Origin: Euonymus europaeus
Taxonomy: Eukaryota; Streptophyta; Magnoliopsida; Celastrales; Celastraceae
Direction of reading: 5' to 3'
Length of the DNA: 64,000 bases
NCBI GenBank assembly: GCA_963580455.1
Contig: OY756965.1
Coordinates: forward strand, 7,390,501 to 7,454,500
The first letter of the stretch is position 1. Every line of letters starts with the position of its first letter. The position numbers and the translations under genes are program-made. Positions 25,821 to 37,604 of this stretch are shown piece by piece. The notes under the pieces are model-generated. The model worked only from the letters and a program-made list of their open reading frames with translations. It did no database searches and was not told where the DNA came from.

Positions 25821-28187
25821 AATAATCTCGGAAGCTTATACTCGTTAAATTTGACATAGAAGAACAATTAAAATTGTACACCGAGCAACGTTGATGGTCA
25901 GAAGTTGCTCAACCCTATCTATGGTCCGGCTTTTGACGGTTTTGTCTATTCGTAAGAGAAAGTTGTTGTTTTGGAATCGAAATAATCTACGAAGCTTATA
26001 CTCGTAAAATTTGACATAGAAGAACAATAAAAAGAGTACACCGAGAAACTTTGATGTTCCGAAGTTGGTCAACTCTCTGTATAGTGGTGCTTTTAACGGT
26101 TATGTCCATTCGTAATAGAAAGTTGTTGTTTTGACATCGAAATAATCTAGGATGCTTATACTCGTAAAATTGGACATAGAAGAACAATAAAAAGTGTACA
26201 TCGAGCATTTTTGATGGTCCGAAGTTGCTCAGCTGTCTCTGTGGTGGATCTTTTAACGATTTTGTCAATTTCTCATAGAAAGTTGGTGTTTTGGCATCGA
26301 AATAATCTCGGATGCTTATACTCGTAAAATTTGACATAGAACAACAATAAAAAGTGTACCCGGAGCAACTTTGATGGTCCGAAATTGCTCAACTCTCTTT
26401 ATGGAGGAGCTCTTACCGATTTTCTCCATTAATAATCTCGGATGCTTATACTCGTAAAATTTGACATAGAAGAACAATAAAAAGTGTACACGGAGCAACT
26501 TTGATGGTCCGAAGTTGCTCAACTCTCTTTATGGAGGGGCTTTTAATGATTTTGTCCATTTGTCATAGAAATTTGGTGTTTTGGCATCGAAATAATCTCG
26601 GAAGCTTATACTCGTTAAATTTGACATAGAAGAACAATAAAAAGTGTACACCGAGCAACTTTGATGGTCCGAACTTGAGCTCTCTCTATGGTGGAGCTTT
26701 TAACGGTTTTGTCAATTTGTAACAGAAAGTTGTTGTTTTGGAATCGAAATAATCGACGAAGCTTATACTCGTAAAATTGGACATAGAAGAACAATAAAAA
26801 GTGTACACCGAGCAACTTTGATGGTCCGAAGTTGCTCAACTCTCTCTATGAAGGAGCTTTTAATGGTTTTGTCCATTTGTCATAGAAAGTTGGTGTTTTG
26901 GCATCGAAATAATATCGGAAGCTTATACTCGTTAAATTTGACATAGAAGAACAATTAAAATTGTACACCGAGCAACTTTGATGGTCAGAAGTTGCTCAAC
27001 CCTATCTATGGTCCGGCTTTTGACGGTTTTGTCTATTCGTAATAGAAAGTTGTTGTTTTGGAATCGAAATAATCTACGAAGCTTATACTCGTAAAATTTG
27101 ACATAGAAGAACAATAAAAAGAGTACACCGAGAAACTTTGATGTTCCGAAGTTGGTCAACTCTCTGTATAGTGGTGCTTTTAACGGTTATGTCCATTCGT
27201 AATAGAAAGTTGTTGTTTTGACATCGAAATAATCTAGGATGCTTCTACTTGTAAAATTGGACATAGAAGAACAATAAAAAGTGTACACCGAGCAAATTTG
27301 ATGGTCCGTAGTTGCTGAACTATCTCTATGGAGAAGCTTTGAACGATTTTGTCCATTTGTGATAGAAAGTAGGTGTGTTGGTATCGAAATAATCTCGGAA
27401 GGTTATACTCGTTAAATTTGACATAGAAGAACAATAAAAAGTGTACACCGAAAAACTTCGATGATCCGAAGTTGCTCAACTCTCTTTATGGAGGAGCTTT
27501 TAACGGTTTTGTCCAATTGTCATAGAAAGTTGCTGTTTTGGCATTGAAATAATATCGGAAGCTTATACTCGTTAAATATGACGTAGAAGAACAATAAAAA
27601 GTGTACACCGAAAAACTTTGATGGTCCGAAGTTGCTCAACTCTCTTTATGGAGGCGCTTTTAACGGTTTTGTCCATTTGTCATAGAAAGTTGTTGTTTTG
27701 GCATCGAAATAATCTCGGAAGCTTTTACTCGTTAAATTTGACATAGAAGAACAATTAAAATTGTACACCGAGCAACTTTGATGGTCTGAAGTTGCTCAAC
27801 TCTCTCTATGATCCGGCTTTTGACGGTTTTGTCTATTCGTAATAGAAAGTTGTTGTTTTGGAATCGAAATAATCTACGAAGCTTATACTCGTAAAATTTG
27901 ACATAGAAGAACAATAAAAAGAGTACACCGAGCAACTTTGATGTTCCGAAGTTGGTCAACTCTCTGTATAGTGGTGCTTTTAACGGTTTTGTCCATTCGT
28001 AATAGAAAGTTGTTGTTTTGACATCGAAATAATCTAGGATGCTTATACTCGTAAAATTGGACGTAGAAGAACAATAAAAAGTGTAGACCGAGCATTTTTT
28101 ATGGTCCGAAGTTGCTCAGCTCTCTCTGTGGTGGAGCTTTTAACGATTTTATCCATTTGTCATAGAAAGTTGATGTTTTGGCATCGA
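25821..28187. repeat. Related seven- and five-monomer blocks (offsets 1087 and 800 bp)
   Basis: The set beginning with GTTAAATTTGACATAGAAG, ACAATTAAAATTG and (GG/GA)TCCGGC, followed by GATGTTCCGAAGTTGGTC and TCTGTATAGTGG, starts at 25821, 26908 and 27708. The 1087-bp interval equals six standard monomers plus the 130-bp monomer, minus 3 bp for the GAGCTC-type monomer at 26591. The monomers at 25981, 27068 and 27868 are the closest relatives of the extra monomer in HOR unit 1. Confidence 0.75.
26301..26430. repeat. Truncated 130-bp monomer
   Basis: The monomer reads TTTCTCCATT directly into AATAATCTCGG. Compared with its neighbours, 30 bp from TGTCATAGAAAG to GGCATCGA are missing. It is the only such deletion in the window and is not propagated, so it is probably recent or lies outside efficient homogenisation. 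Confidence 0.88.
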
Positions 28188-28347
28188 AATAATCTCGAAT
28201 GCTTATACTCGTAAAATTGGACATAGAAAAACAATAAAAAGTGTACACCGACCAACTTTGATGGTCCGAAGTTGCTCAACTCTCTCTGTGGAGGAGCTTT
28301 TAATGATTTTGTTCATTTGTCATAGAAAGTTGGTGTTTTGGCATCGA

Positions 28348-30701
28348 AATAATCTCGGAAGCTTATACTCGTTAAATTTGACATAGAAGAACAATAAAAA
28401 GTGTACACCGAGCAACTTTGATGGTCCGAACTTGAGCTCTCTCTATGGTGGAGTTTTTAACGGTTTTGTCAATTTGTAACAGAAAGTTGTCGTTTTCGAA
28501 TCGAAATAATCGACGAAGCTTATACTCGTAAAATTGGACATAGAAGAACAATAAAAAGTTTACACCGAGCAACTTTGATGGTCCAAAGTTGCTCAACTCT
28601 CTATATGGAGGAGCTTTTAACGGTTTTGTCCATTTGAAATTGAAAGTTGTTGTTTTGGCATCGAAATAATCTACGAAGTTTTTACTCATAAAATTGGAAA
28701 TATAGAAAAACAATAAAAAGTGTACACCGAGCAACTTTGATGGTCCGAATTGCTCAACTCTCTCTATGGAGGAGCTTTTAACGGTTTTGTCCATTTGTAA
28801 CTGAAAGTCATTATTTTGGCATCAAAATAATCTACGAAGCTTATACTCATAAAGTTGGACATAGAAGAACAATAAAAAGTGCACACCGAGCAACTTTGAT
28901 GGTCCGAAGTTGCTCAACTATCTCTATGGAGGAGCTTTTAACGGTTTTGTCCATTTTTCATAGAAAGTTGGTGTTTTGGTATCGAAATAATCTCGGAAGG
29001 TTATACTCGTAAAATTTGACATAAAAGAACAATAAAAAGTGTACACCGAGCAAGTTTGATGGTCCGAAGTTGAGCTCTCTCTATGGTGGAGCTTTTGACA
29101 TCGAAATAATCTAGGATGCGTATACTCGTAAAATTGGACACAGAAGAACAATAAAAAGTGTAGACCGAGCATTTTTGATGGTCCGAAGTTGCTTAGCTCT
29201 CTCTGTGGAGGTGCTTTTAACGATTTTGTCCATTTCTCATAGAAAGTTGGTGTTTTGGCATCGAAATAATCTCGGATGCTTATAATTGTAAAATTGGACA
29301 TAGAAGAACAATAAAAAGTGTAGACCGAGCATTTTTTATGGTCCGTAGTTGCTCCACTCTCTCTATGGAGGGGCTTTCAACGGTTTTGTCAATTTGTAAC
29401 AGAAAGTTGTTGTTTTGGAATCGAAATAATCAACGAAGATTATACTCGTAAAATTGGACATAGAAGAACAATAAAAAGTGTACACCGAGCAACTTTGATG
29501 GTCCGACGTTGCTCAACTCTTTCTATGGAGGTGCTTTTAAAGGTTTTGTCCATTTGTAACAGAAAATTGCTGGTTTCGCATCGGAATAATCTACAAAGCT
29601 TATAGTCGTAAAATTGGACATATAAGAACAATAAAAAGTGTATCTCGAGCAAGTTTGATGGTCCGAAGTTGCTCAACTCTATCTATGGATGAGCTTTTAA
29701 CGGTTTTGTCCATATGTAATAGAAAGTTGTTGTTTTCGCATCGAAATAATCTACGAAGCTTATACTCGTAAAATTGGACATAGAAGAACAATAAAAAGTG
29801 TACACCGACCAAGTTTGATGGTCCGAAGTTGCTCAACTATCTCTTAGAAGGAGCTTTTAATGTTTTTGTCCATTTGTCATAGAAAGTTGGTGTTTTGGTA
29901 TCCAAATAATCTCGGAAGGTTATACTCGTAAAATTTGACACAAAAAAATAATAAAAAGTGTACACCGAGCAAGTTTGATTGTCCGAAGTTGAGCTCTCTC
30001 TATGGTGGAGCTTTTAACGGTTTTGTCTATTCGTAATAGAAAGTTGTTGTTTTGGAATCGAAATAATCTACGAAGCTTATACTCGTAAAATTTGACATAG
30101 AAGAACAATAAAAAGAGTACACCGAGCAACTTTGATGTTCCGAAGTTGGTCAACTCTCTGTATAGTGGTGCTTTTAACGGTTTTGTCCATTCGTAATAGA
30201 AAGTTGTTGTTTTGACATCGAAATAATCTAGGATGCTTATACTCATAAAATTGGACATAGAAGAACAATAAAAAGTCTAGACCGAGCATTTTTGATGGTC
30301 CGAAGTTGCTCAGCTCTCTCTGTGGAGGAGCTTTTAACGATTTTGTCTATTTCTCATAGAAAGTTAGTGTTTTGGCATCGAAATAATCTCGGATGCTTAT
30401 AGTCGTAAAATTGGACAAAGAAGAACAATAAAAAGTGTACACCGACCAACTTTGATGGTCCGAAGTTGCTCAACTCTCTCTGTGGAGGAGCTTTTAACGA
30501 TTTTGTCTATTTCTCATAGAAAGTTGATGTTTTGGCATCGAAATAATCTCGGATGCTTATACTCGTAAAATTTGACATAGAGGAACAATAAGAAGTGTAC
30601 ACGGAGCAACTTTGATGGTCCGAAGTTGCTCAACTCTCTTTATCGAGAGGCTTTTAATGATTTTGTTCATTTGTCATAAAAAGTTGGTGTTTTGGCATCG
30701 A
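28348..30701. repeat. HOR unit 1 (15 monomers, 2354 bp)
   Basis: Leftmost unit. It has the standard order plus one extra 160-bp monomer between m11 and m12. It carries the CATTTGAAATTG allele of m2/m3, a private AACGAAGATT in m7 near 29425, and TTATTTTGGC at about 28811. As an edge unit it differs from the middle units more than those differ from each other. Confidence 0.92.
30062..30221. repeat. Extra monomer in HOR unit 1
   Basis: This 160-bp monomer (GGAATCGAAATAATCTACG, GAGTACACCGAGC, GATGTTCCGAAGTTGGTC, TCTGTATAGTGGTGC) lies between m11 and m12 and is absent from the other ten units. Its closest relatives are at 25981, 27068 and 27868, upstream of the HOR, where it also precedes an m12-like monomer. 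Either unit 1 keeps the ancestral 15-mer and the rest lost one monomer, or unit 1 gained it by exchange with flanking DNA. Confidence 0.9.
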
Positions 30702-32895
30702 AATAATCTCGGAAGCTTATACTCGTTAAATTTGACATAGAAGAACAATAAAAAGTGTACACCGAGCAACTTTGATGGTCCGAACTTGAGCTCTCTCTAT
30801 GGTGGAGTTTTTAACGGTTTTGTCAATTTGTAACAGAAAGTTGTCGTTTTCGAATCGAAATAATCGACGAAGCTTATACTCGTAAAATTGGACATAGAAG
30901 AACAATAAAAAGTTTACACCGAGCAACTTTGATGGTCCAAAGTTGCTCAACTCTCTATATGGAGGAGCTTTTAACGGTTTTGTCCATTTGTAATTGAAAG
31001 TTGTTGTTTTGGCATCGAAATAATCTACGAAGTTTTTACTCATAAAATTGGAAATATAGAAAAACAATAATAAGTGTACACCGAGCAACTTTGATGGTCC
31101 GAATTGCTCAACTCTCTCTATGGAGGAGCTTTTAACGGTTTTATCCATTTGTAACTGAAAGTCATTGTTTTGGCATCAAAATAATCTACGAAGCTTATAC
31201 TCATAAAGTTGGACATAGAAGAACAATAAAAAGTGCACACCGAGCAACTTTGATGGTCCGAAGTTGCTCAACTATCTCTATGGAGGAGCTTTTAATGGTT
31301 TTGTCCATTTTTCATAGAAAGTTCTTGTTTTGGTATCGAAATAATCTCGGAAGGTTATACTCGTAAAATTTGACATAAAAGAACAATAAAAAGTGTACAC
31401 CGAGCAAGTTTGATGGTCCGAAGTTGAGCTCTCTCTATGGTGGAGCTTTTGACACCGAAATAATCTAGGATGCGTATACTCGTAAAATTGGACACAGAAG
31501 AACAATAAAAAGTGTAGACCGAGCATTTTTGATGGTCCGAAGTTGCTGAGCTCTCTCCGTGGAGGTGCTTTTAACGATTTTGTCCATTTCTCATAGAAAG
31601 TTGGTGTTTTGGCATCGAAATAATCTCGGATGCTTATCCTCGTAAAATTGGACATAGAAGAACAATAAAAAGTGTAGACGGAGCATTTTTGATGGTCCGA
31701 AGTTGCTCGACTCTCTCTATGGAGGGGCTTTCAACGGTTTTATCAATTTGTAACAGAAAGTTGTTGTTTTGGAATCGAAATAATCAACGAAGCTTATACT
31801 TGTAAAATTGGACATAGAAGAACAATAAAAAGTGTACACCGAGCAACTTTGATGGTCCGACGTTGCTCAACTCTCTCTATGGAGGTGCTTTTAACGGTTT
31901 TGTCCATTTGTAACAGAAAATTGTTGGTTTGGCATCGAAATAATCTACAAAGCTTATAGTCGTAAAATTGGACATATAAGAACAATAAAAAGTGTATATC
32001 GAGCAAGTTTGATGGTCCGAAGTTGCTCAACTCTATCTATGGATGAGCTTTTAACAGTTTTGTCCATATGTAATAGAAAGTTGTTGTTTTCGCATCGAAA
32101 TAATCTAGGAAGCTTATACTCGTAAAATTGGACATAGAATAACAATAAAAAGTGTACACCGACCAAGTTTGATGGTCCGAAGTTGCTCAACTATCTCTTA
32201 GAAGGAGCTTTTAACGTTTTTGTCCATTTGTCATAGAAAGTTGGTGTTTTGGTATCCAAATAATCTCGGAAGGTTATATTCGTAAAATTTGACACAAAAA
32301 AACAACAAAAAGTGTACACCGAGCAAGTTTGATTGTCCGAAGTTGAGCTCTCTCTATGGTGGAGCTTTTAACGGTTTTGTCTATTTGTAATAGAAAGTTG
32401 TTGTTTTGACATCGAAATAATCTAGGATGCTTATACTCATAAAATTGGATAGAGAAGAACAATAAAAAGTCTAGACCGAGCATTTTTGATGGTCCGAAGT
32501 TGCTCAGCTCTCTCTGTGGAGGAGCTTTTAACGATTTTGTCTATTTCTCATAGAAAGTTAGTGTTTTGGCATCGAAATAATCTCGGATGCTTATAGTCGT
32601 AAAATTGGACAAAGAAGAACAATAAAAAGTGTACACCGACCAACTTTGATGGTCCGAAGTTGCTCAACTCTCTCTGTGGAGGAGCTTTTAACGATTTTGT
32701 CTATTTCTCATAGAAAGTTGATGTTTTGGCATCGAAATAATCTCGGATGCTTATACTCGTAAAATTTGACATAGAGGAACAATAAGAAGTGTACACGGAG
32801 CAACTTTGATGGTCCGAAGTTGCTCAACTCTCTTTATCGAGGGGCTTTTAATGATTTTGTTCATTTGTCATAAAAAGTTGGTGTTTTGGCATCGA
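30702..32895. repeat. HOR unit 2 (14 monomers, 2194 bp)
   Basis: Complete unit with standard lengths. It carries the GTAATTG and TTTTATCC alleles of m2/m3 otherwise typical of units 6-11, unlike its neighbours. Private changes include TTTTAACGG at about 31891 where most units have TTTTAAAGG, GACACCG at about 31451, AAAGTTCTTGTTTTGG near 31321 and AATAATAAGTG near 31067. Confidence 0.93.
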
Positions 32896-35410
32896 AATAA
32901 TCTCGGAAGCTTATACTCGTTAAATTTGACATAGAAGAACAATAAAAAGTGTACACCGAGCAACTTTGATGGTCCGAACTTGAGCTCTCTCTATGGTGGA
33001 GTTTTTAACGGTTTTGTCAATTTGTAACAGAAAGTTGTCGTTTTCGAATCGAAATAATCGACGAAGCTTATACTCGTAAAATTGGACATAGAAGAACAAT
33101 AAAAAGTTTACACCGAGCAATTTTGATGGTCCAAAGTTGCTCAACTCTCTATATGGAGGAGCTTTTAACGGTTTTGTCCATTTGAAATTGAAAGTTGTTG
33201 TTTTGGCATCGAAATAATCTACGAAGTTTTTACTCATAAAATTGGAAATATAGAAAAACAATAAAAAGTGTACACCGAGCAACTTTGATGGTCCGAATTG
33301 CTCAACTCTCTCTATGGAGGAGCTTTTAACGGTTTTGTCCATTTGTAACTGAAAGTCATTGTTTTGGCATCAAAATAATCTACGAAGCTTATACTCATAA
33401 AGTTGGACATAGAATAACAATAAAAAGTGCACACCGAGCAACTTTGATGGTCCGAAGTTGCTCAACTCTCTATATGGAGGAGCTTTTAACGGTTTTGTCC
33501 ATTTGTAATTGAAAGTTGTTGTTTTGGCATCGAAATAATCTACGAAGTTTTTACTCATAAAATTGGAAATATAGAAAAACAATAAAAAGTGTACACCGAG
33601 CAACTTTGATGGTCCGAATTGCTCAACTCTCTCTATGGAGGAGCTTTTAACGGTTTTATCCATTTGTAACTGAAAGTCATTGTTTTGGCATCAAAATAAT
33701 CTACGAAGCTTATACTCATAAAGTTGGACATAGAAGAACAATAAAAAGTGTACACCGACCAAGTTTGATGGTCCGAAGTTGCTCAACTATCTCTATGGAG
33801 GAGCTTTTAACGGTTTTGTCCATTTTTCATAGAAATTTGGTGTTTTGGTATCGAAATAATCTCGGAAGGTTATACTCGTAAAATTTGACATAAAAGAACA
33901 ATAAAAAGTGTACACCGAGCAAGTTTGATGGTCCGAAGTTGAGCTCTCTCTATGGTGGAGCTTTTGACATCGAAATAATCTAGGATGCGTATACTCGTAA
34001 AATTGGACACAGAAGAACAATAAAAAGTGTAGACCGAGCATTTTTGATGGTCCGAAGTTGCTCAGCTCTCTCTGTGGAGGTGCTTTTAACGATTTTGTCC
34101 ATTTCTCATAGAAAGTTGGTGTTTTGGCATCGAAATAATCTCGGATGCTTATACTCGTAAAATTGGACATAGAAGGACAATAAAAAGTGTAGACCGAGCA
34201 TTTTTGATGGTCCGTAGTTGCTCAACTCTCTCTATGGAGGGGCTTTCAACGGTTTTGTCAATTTGTAACAGAAAGTTGTTGTTTTGGAATCGAAATAATC
34301 AACAAAGCTTATACTCGTAAAATTGGACATAGAAGAACAATAAAAAGTGTACACCGAGCAACTTTGATGGTCCGACGTTGCTCAACTCTTTCTATGGAGG
34401 TGCTTTTAAAGGTTTTGTCCATTTGTAACAGAAAATTGTTGGTTTGGCATCGAAATAATCTACAAAGCTTATAGTCGTAAAATTGGACATATAAGAACAA
34501 TAAAAAGTGTATATCGAGCAAGTTTGATGGTCCGAAGTTGCTCAACTCTATCTATGGATGAGCTTTTAACGGTTTTGTCCATATGTAATAGAAAGTTGTT
34601 GTTTTCGCATCGAAATAATCTACGAAGCTTATACTCGTAAAATTGGACATAGAATAACAATAAAAAGTGTACACCGACCAAGTTTGATGGTCCGAAGTTG
34701 CTCAACTATCTCTTAGAAGGAGCTTTTAACGTTTTTGTCCATTTGTCATAGAAAGTTGGTGTTTTGGTATCCAAATAATCTCGGAAGGTTATACTCGTAA
34801 AATTTGACACAAAAAAATAACAAAAAGTGTACACCGAGCAAGTTTGATTGTCCGAAGTTGAGCTCTCTCTATGGTGGAGCTTTTAACGGTTTTGTCTATT
34901 TGTAATAGAAAGTTGTTGTTTTGACATCGAAATAATCTAGGATGCTTATACTCATAAAATTGGACAGAGAAGAACAATAAAAAGTCTAGACCGAGCATTT
35001 TTGATGGTCCGAAGTTGCTCAGCTCTCTCTGTGGAGGAGCTTTTAACGATTTTGTCTATTTCTCATAGAAAGTTAGTGTTTTGGCATCGAAATAATCTCG
35101 GATGCTTATAGTCGTAAAATTGGACATAGAAGAACAATAAAAAGTGTACACCGACCAACTTTGATGGTCCGAAGTTGCTCAACTCTCTCTGTGGAGGAGC
35201 TTTTAACGATTTTGTCTATTTCTCATAGAAAGTTGATGTTTTGGCATCGAAATAATCTCGGATGCTTATACTCGTAAAATTTGACATAGAGGAACAATAA
35301 GAAGTGTACACGGAGCAACTTTGATGGTCCGAAGTTGCTCAACTCTCTTTATCGAGGGGCTTTTAATGATTTTGTTCATTTGTCATAAAAAGTTGGTGTT
35401 TTGGCATCGA
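32896..35410. repeat. HOR unit 3 (16 monomers, 2515 bp)
   Basis: Complete unit with two extra monomers (321 bp) inserted after m3. Apart from the insertion it follows the standard order. It shows the CAACAAAGCTT form of m7, shared with later units, and a private GAAATTTGG near 33833. Confidence 0.93.
33374..33694. repeat. Two-monomer (321-bp) insertion in HOR unit 3
   Basis: The monomer starting at 33374 is a hybrid. Its 5' half is m4 (CATAAAGTTGGACATAG, GTGCACACC) and its 3' half is m2 (CTCTATATGGAGG). It is followed by a second m3 at 33534 and then a second m4 at 33695. The added length equals m3 plus m4 (161 + 160). This is a signature of unequal exchange between m4 of one unit and m2 of another, with the crossover between about 33433 and 33470. 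Confidence 0.9.
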
Positions 35411-37604
35411 AATAATCTCGGAAGCTTATACTCGTTAAATTTGACATAGAAGAACAATAAAAAGTGTACACCGAGCAACTTTGATGGTCCGAACTTGAGC
35501 TCTCTCTATGGTGGAGTTTTTAACGGTTTTGTCAATTTGTAACAGAAAGTTGTCGTTTTCGAATCGAAATAATCGACGAAGCTTATACTCGTAAAATTGG
35601 ACATAGAAGAACAATAAAAAGTTTACACCGAGCAACTTTGATGGTCCAAAGTTGCTCAACTCTCTATATGGAGGAGCTTTTAACGGTTTTGTCCATTTGA
35701 AATTGAAAGTTGTTGTTTTGGCATCGAAATAATCTACGAAGTTTTTACTCATAAAATTGGAAATATAGAAAAACAATAAAAAGTGTACACCGAGCAACTT
35801 TGATGGTCCGAATTGCTCAACTCTCTCTATGGAGGAGCTTTTAACGGTTTTGTCCATTTGTAACTGAAAGTCATTGTTTTGGCATCAAAATAATCTATGA
35901 AGCTTATACTCATAAAGTTGGACATAGAATAACAATAAAAAGTGCACACCGAGCAACTTTGATGGTCCGAAGTTGCTCAACTATCTCTATGGAGGAGCTT
36001 TTAACGGTTTTGTCCATTTTTCATAGAAAGTTGGTGTTTTGGTATCGAAATAATCTCGGAAGGTTATACTCGTAAAATTTGACATAAAAGAACAATAAAA
36101 AGTGTACACCGAGCAAGTTTGATGGTCCGAAGTTGAGCTCTCTCTATGGTGGAGCTTTTGACATCGAAATAATCTAGGATGCGTATACTCGTAAAATTGG
36201 ACACAGAAGAACAATAAAAAGTGTAGACCGAGCATTTTTGATGGTCCGAAGTTGCTCAGCTCTCTCTGTGGAGGTGCTTTTAACGATTTTGTCCATTTCT
36301 CATAGAAAGTTGGTGTTTTGGCATCGAAATAATCTCGGATGCTTATACTCGTAAAATTGGACATAGAAGGACAATAAAAAGTGTAGACCGAGCATTTTTG
36401 ATGGTCCGTAGTTGCTCAACTCTCTCTATGGAGGGGCTTTCAACGGTTTTGTCAATTTGTAACAGAAAGTTGTTGTTTTGGAATCGAAATAATCAACAAA
36501 GCTTATACTCGTAAAATTGGACATAGAAGAACAATAAAAAGTGTACACCGAGAAACTTTGATGGTCCGACGTTGCTCAACTCTTTCTATGGAGGTGCTTT
36601 TAAAGGTTTTGTCCATTTGTAACAGAAAATTGTTGGTTTGGCATCGAAATAATCTACAAAGCTTATAGTCGTAAAATTGGACATATAAGAACAATAAAAA
36701 GTGTATATCGAGCAAGTTTGATGGTCCGAAGTTGCTCAACTCTATCTATGGATGAGCTTTTAACGGTTTTGTCCATATGTAATAGAAAGTTGTTGTTTTC
36801 GCATCGAAATAATCTACGAAGCTTATACTCGTAAAATTGGACATAGAAGAACAATAAAAAGTGTACACCGACCAAGTTTGATGGTCCGAAGTTGCTCAAC
36901 TATCTCTTAGAAGGAGCTTTTAACGTTTTTGTCCATTTGTCATAGAAAGTTGGTGTTTTGGTATCCAAATAATCTCGGAAGGTTATACTCGTAAAATTTG
37001 ACACAAAAAAATAATAAAAAGTGTACACCGAGCAAGTTTGATTGTCCGAAGTTGAGCTCTCTCTATGGTGGAGCTTTTAACGGTTTTGTCTATTTGTAAT
37101 AGAAAGTTGTTGTTTTGACATTGAAATAATCTAGGATGCTTATACTCATAAAATTGGACATAGAAGAACAATAAAAAGTCTAGACCGAGCATTTTTGATG
37201 GTCCGAAGTTGCTCAGCTCTCTCTGTGGAGGAGCTTTTAACGATTTTGTCTATTTCTCATAGAAAGTTAGTGTTTTGGCATCGAAATAATCTCGGATGCT
37301 TATAGTCGTAAAATTGGACATAGAAGAACAATAAAAAGTGTACACCGACCAACTTTGATGGTCCGAAGTTGCTCAACTCTCTCTGTGGAGGAGCTTTTAA
37401 CGATTTTGTCTATTTCTCATAGAAAGTTGATGTTTTGGCATCGAAATAATCTCGGATGCTTATACTCGTAAAATTTGACATAGAGGAACAATAAGAAGTG
37501 TACACGGAGCAACTTTGATGGTCCGAAGTTGCTCAACTCTCTTTATCGAGGGGCTTTTAATGATTTTGTTCATTTGTCATAAAAAGTTGGTGTTTTGGCA
37601 TCGA
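35411..37604. repeat. HOR unit 4 (14 monomers, 2194 bp)
   Basis: Complete unit of standard layout with the CATTTGAAATTG allele in m2/m3. Private or rare changes are CTATGAAGC near 35894 in m4 and GAGAAACTTTG near 36550 in m7. The m14 tail has TTAATGATTTT. Confidence 0.95.

Larger units (their letters stand above)
22971..28347. repeat. Region C: irregular monomers with short block duplications
   Basis: Thirty-four monomers from 22953 to 28188 lie between the 4297-bp duplication and the HOR array. Contents are a 793-bp block duplication, three copies of a GGTCCGGC/GTTGGTC monomer set, and one 130-bp monomer. Several monomers (TCGTTAAATTTGACATAG, TAATCTAGGATGC) are the closest relatives of HOR monomers m1, m11 and m12, so this region looks like source or relic material for the HOR. 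Confidence 0.85.

Noticed and set aside
28986..29104. Insertion or excision footprint of a transposon at the 119-bp monomer
   Set aside because: There is no target-site duplication or foreign sequence. A simple 38-bp deletion between TTTT runs accounts for the junction.
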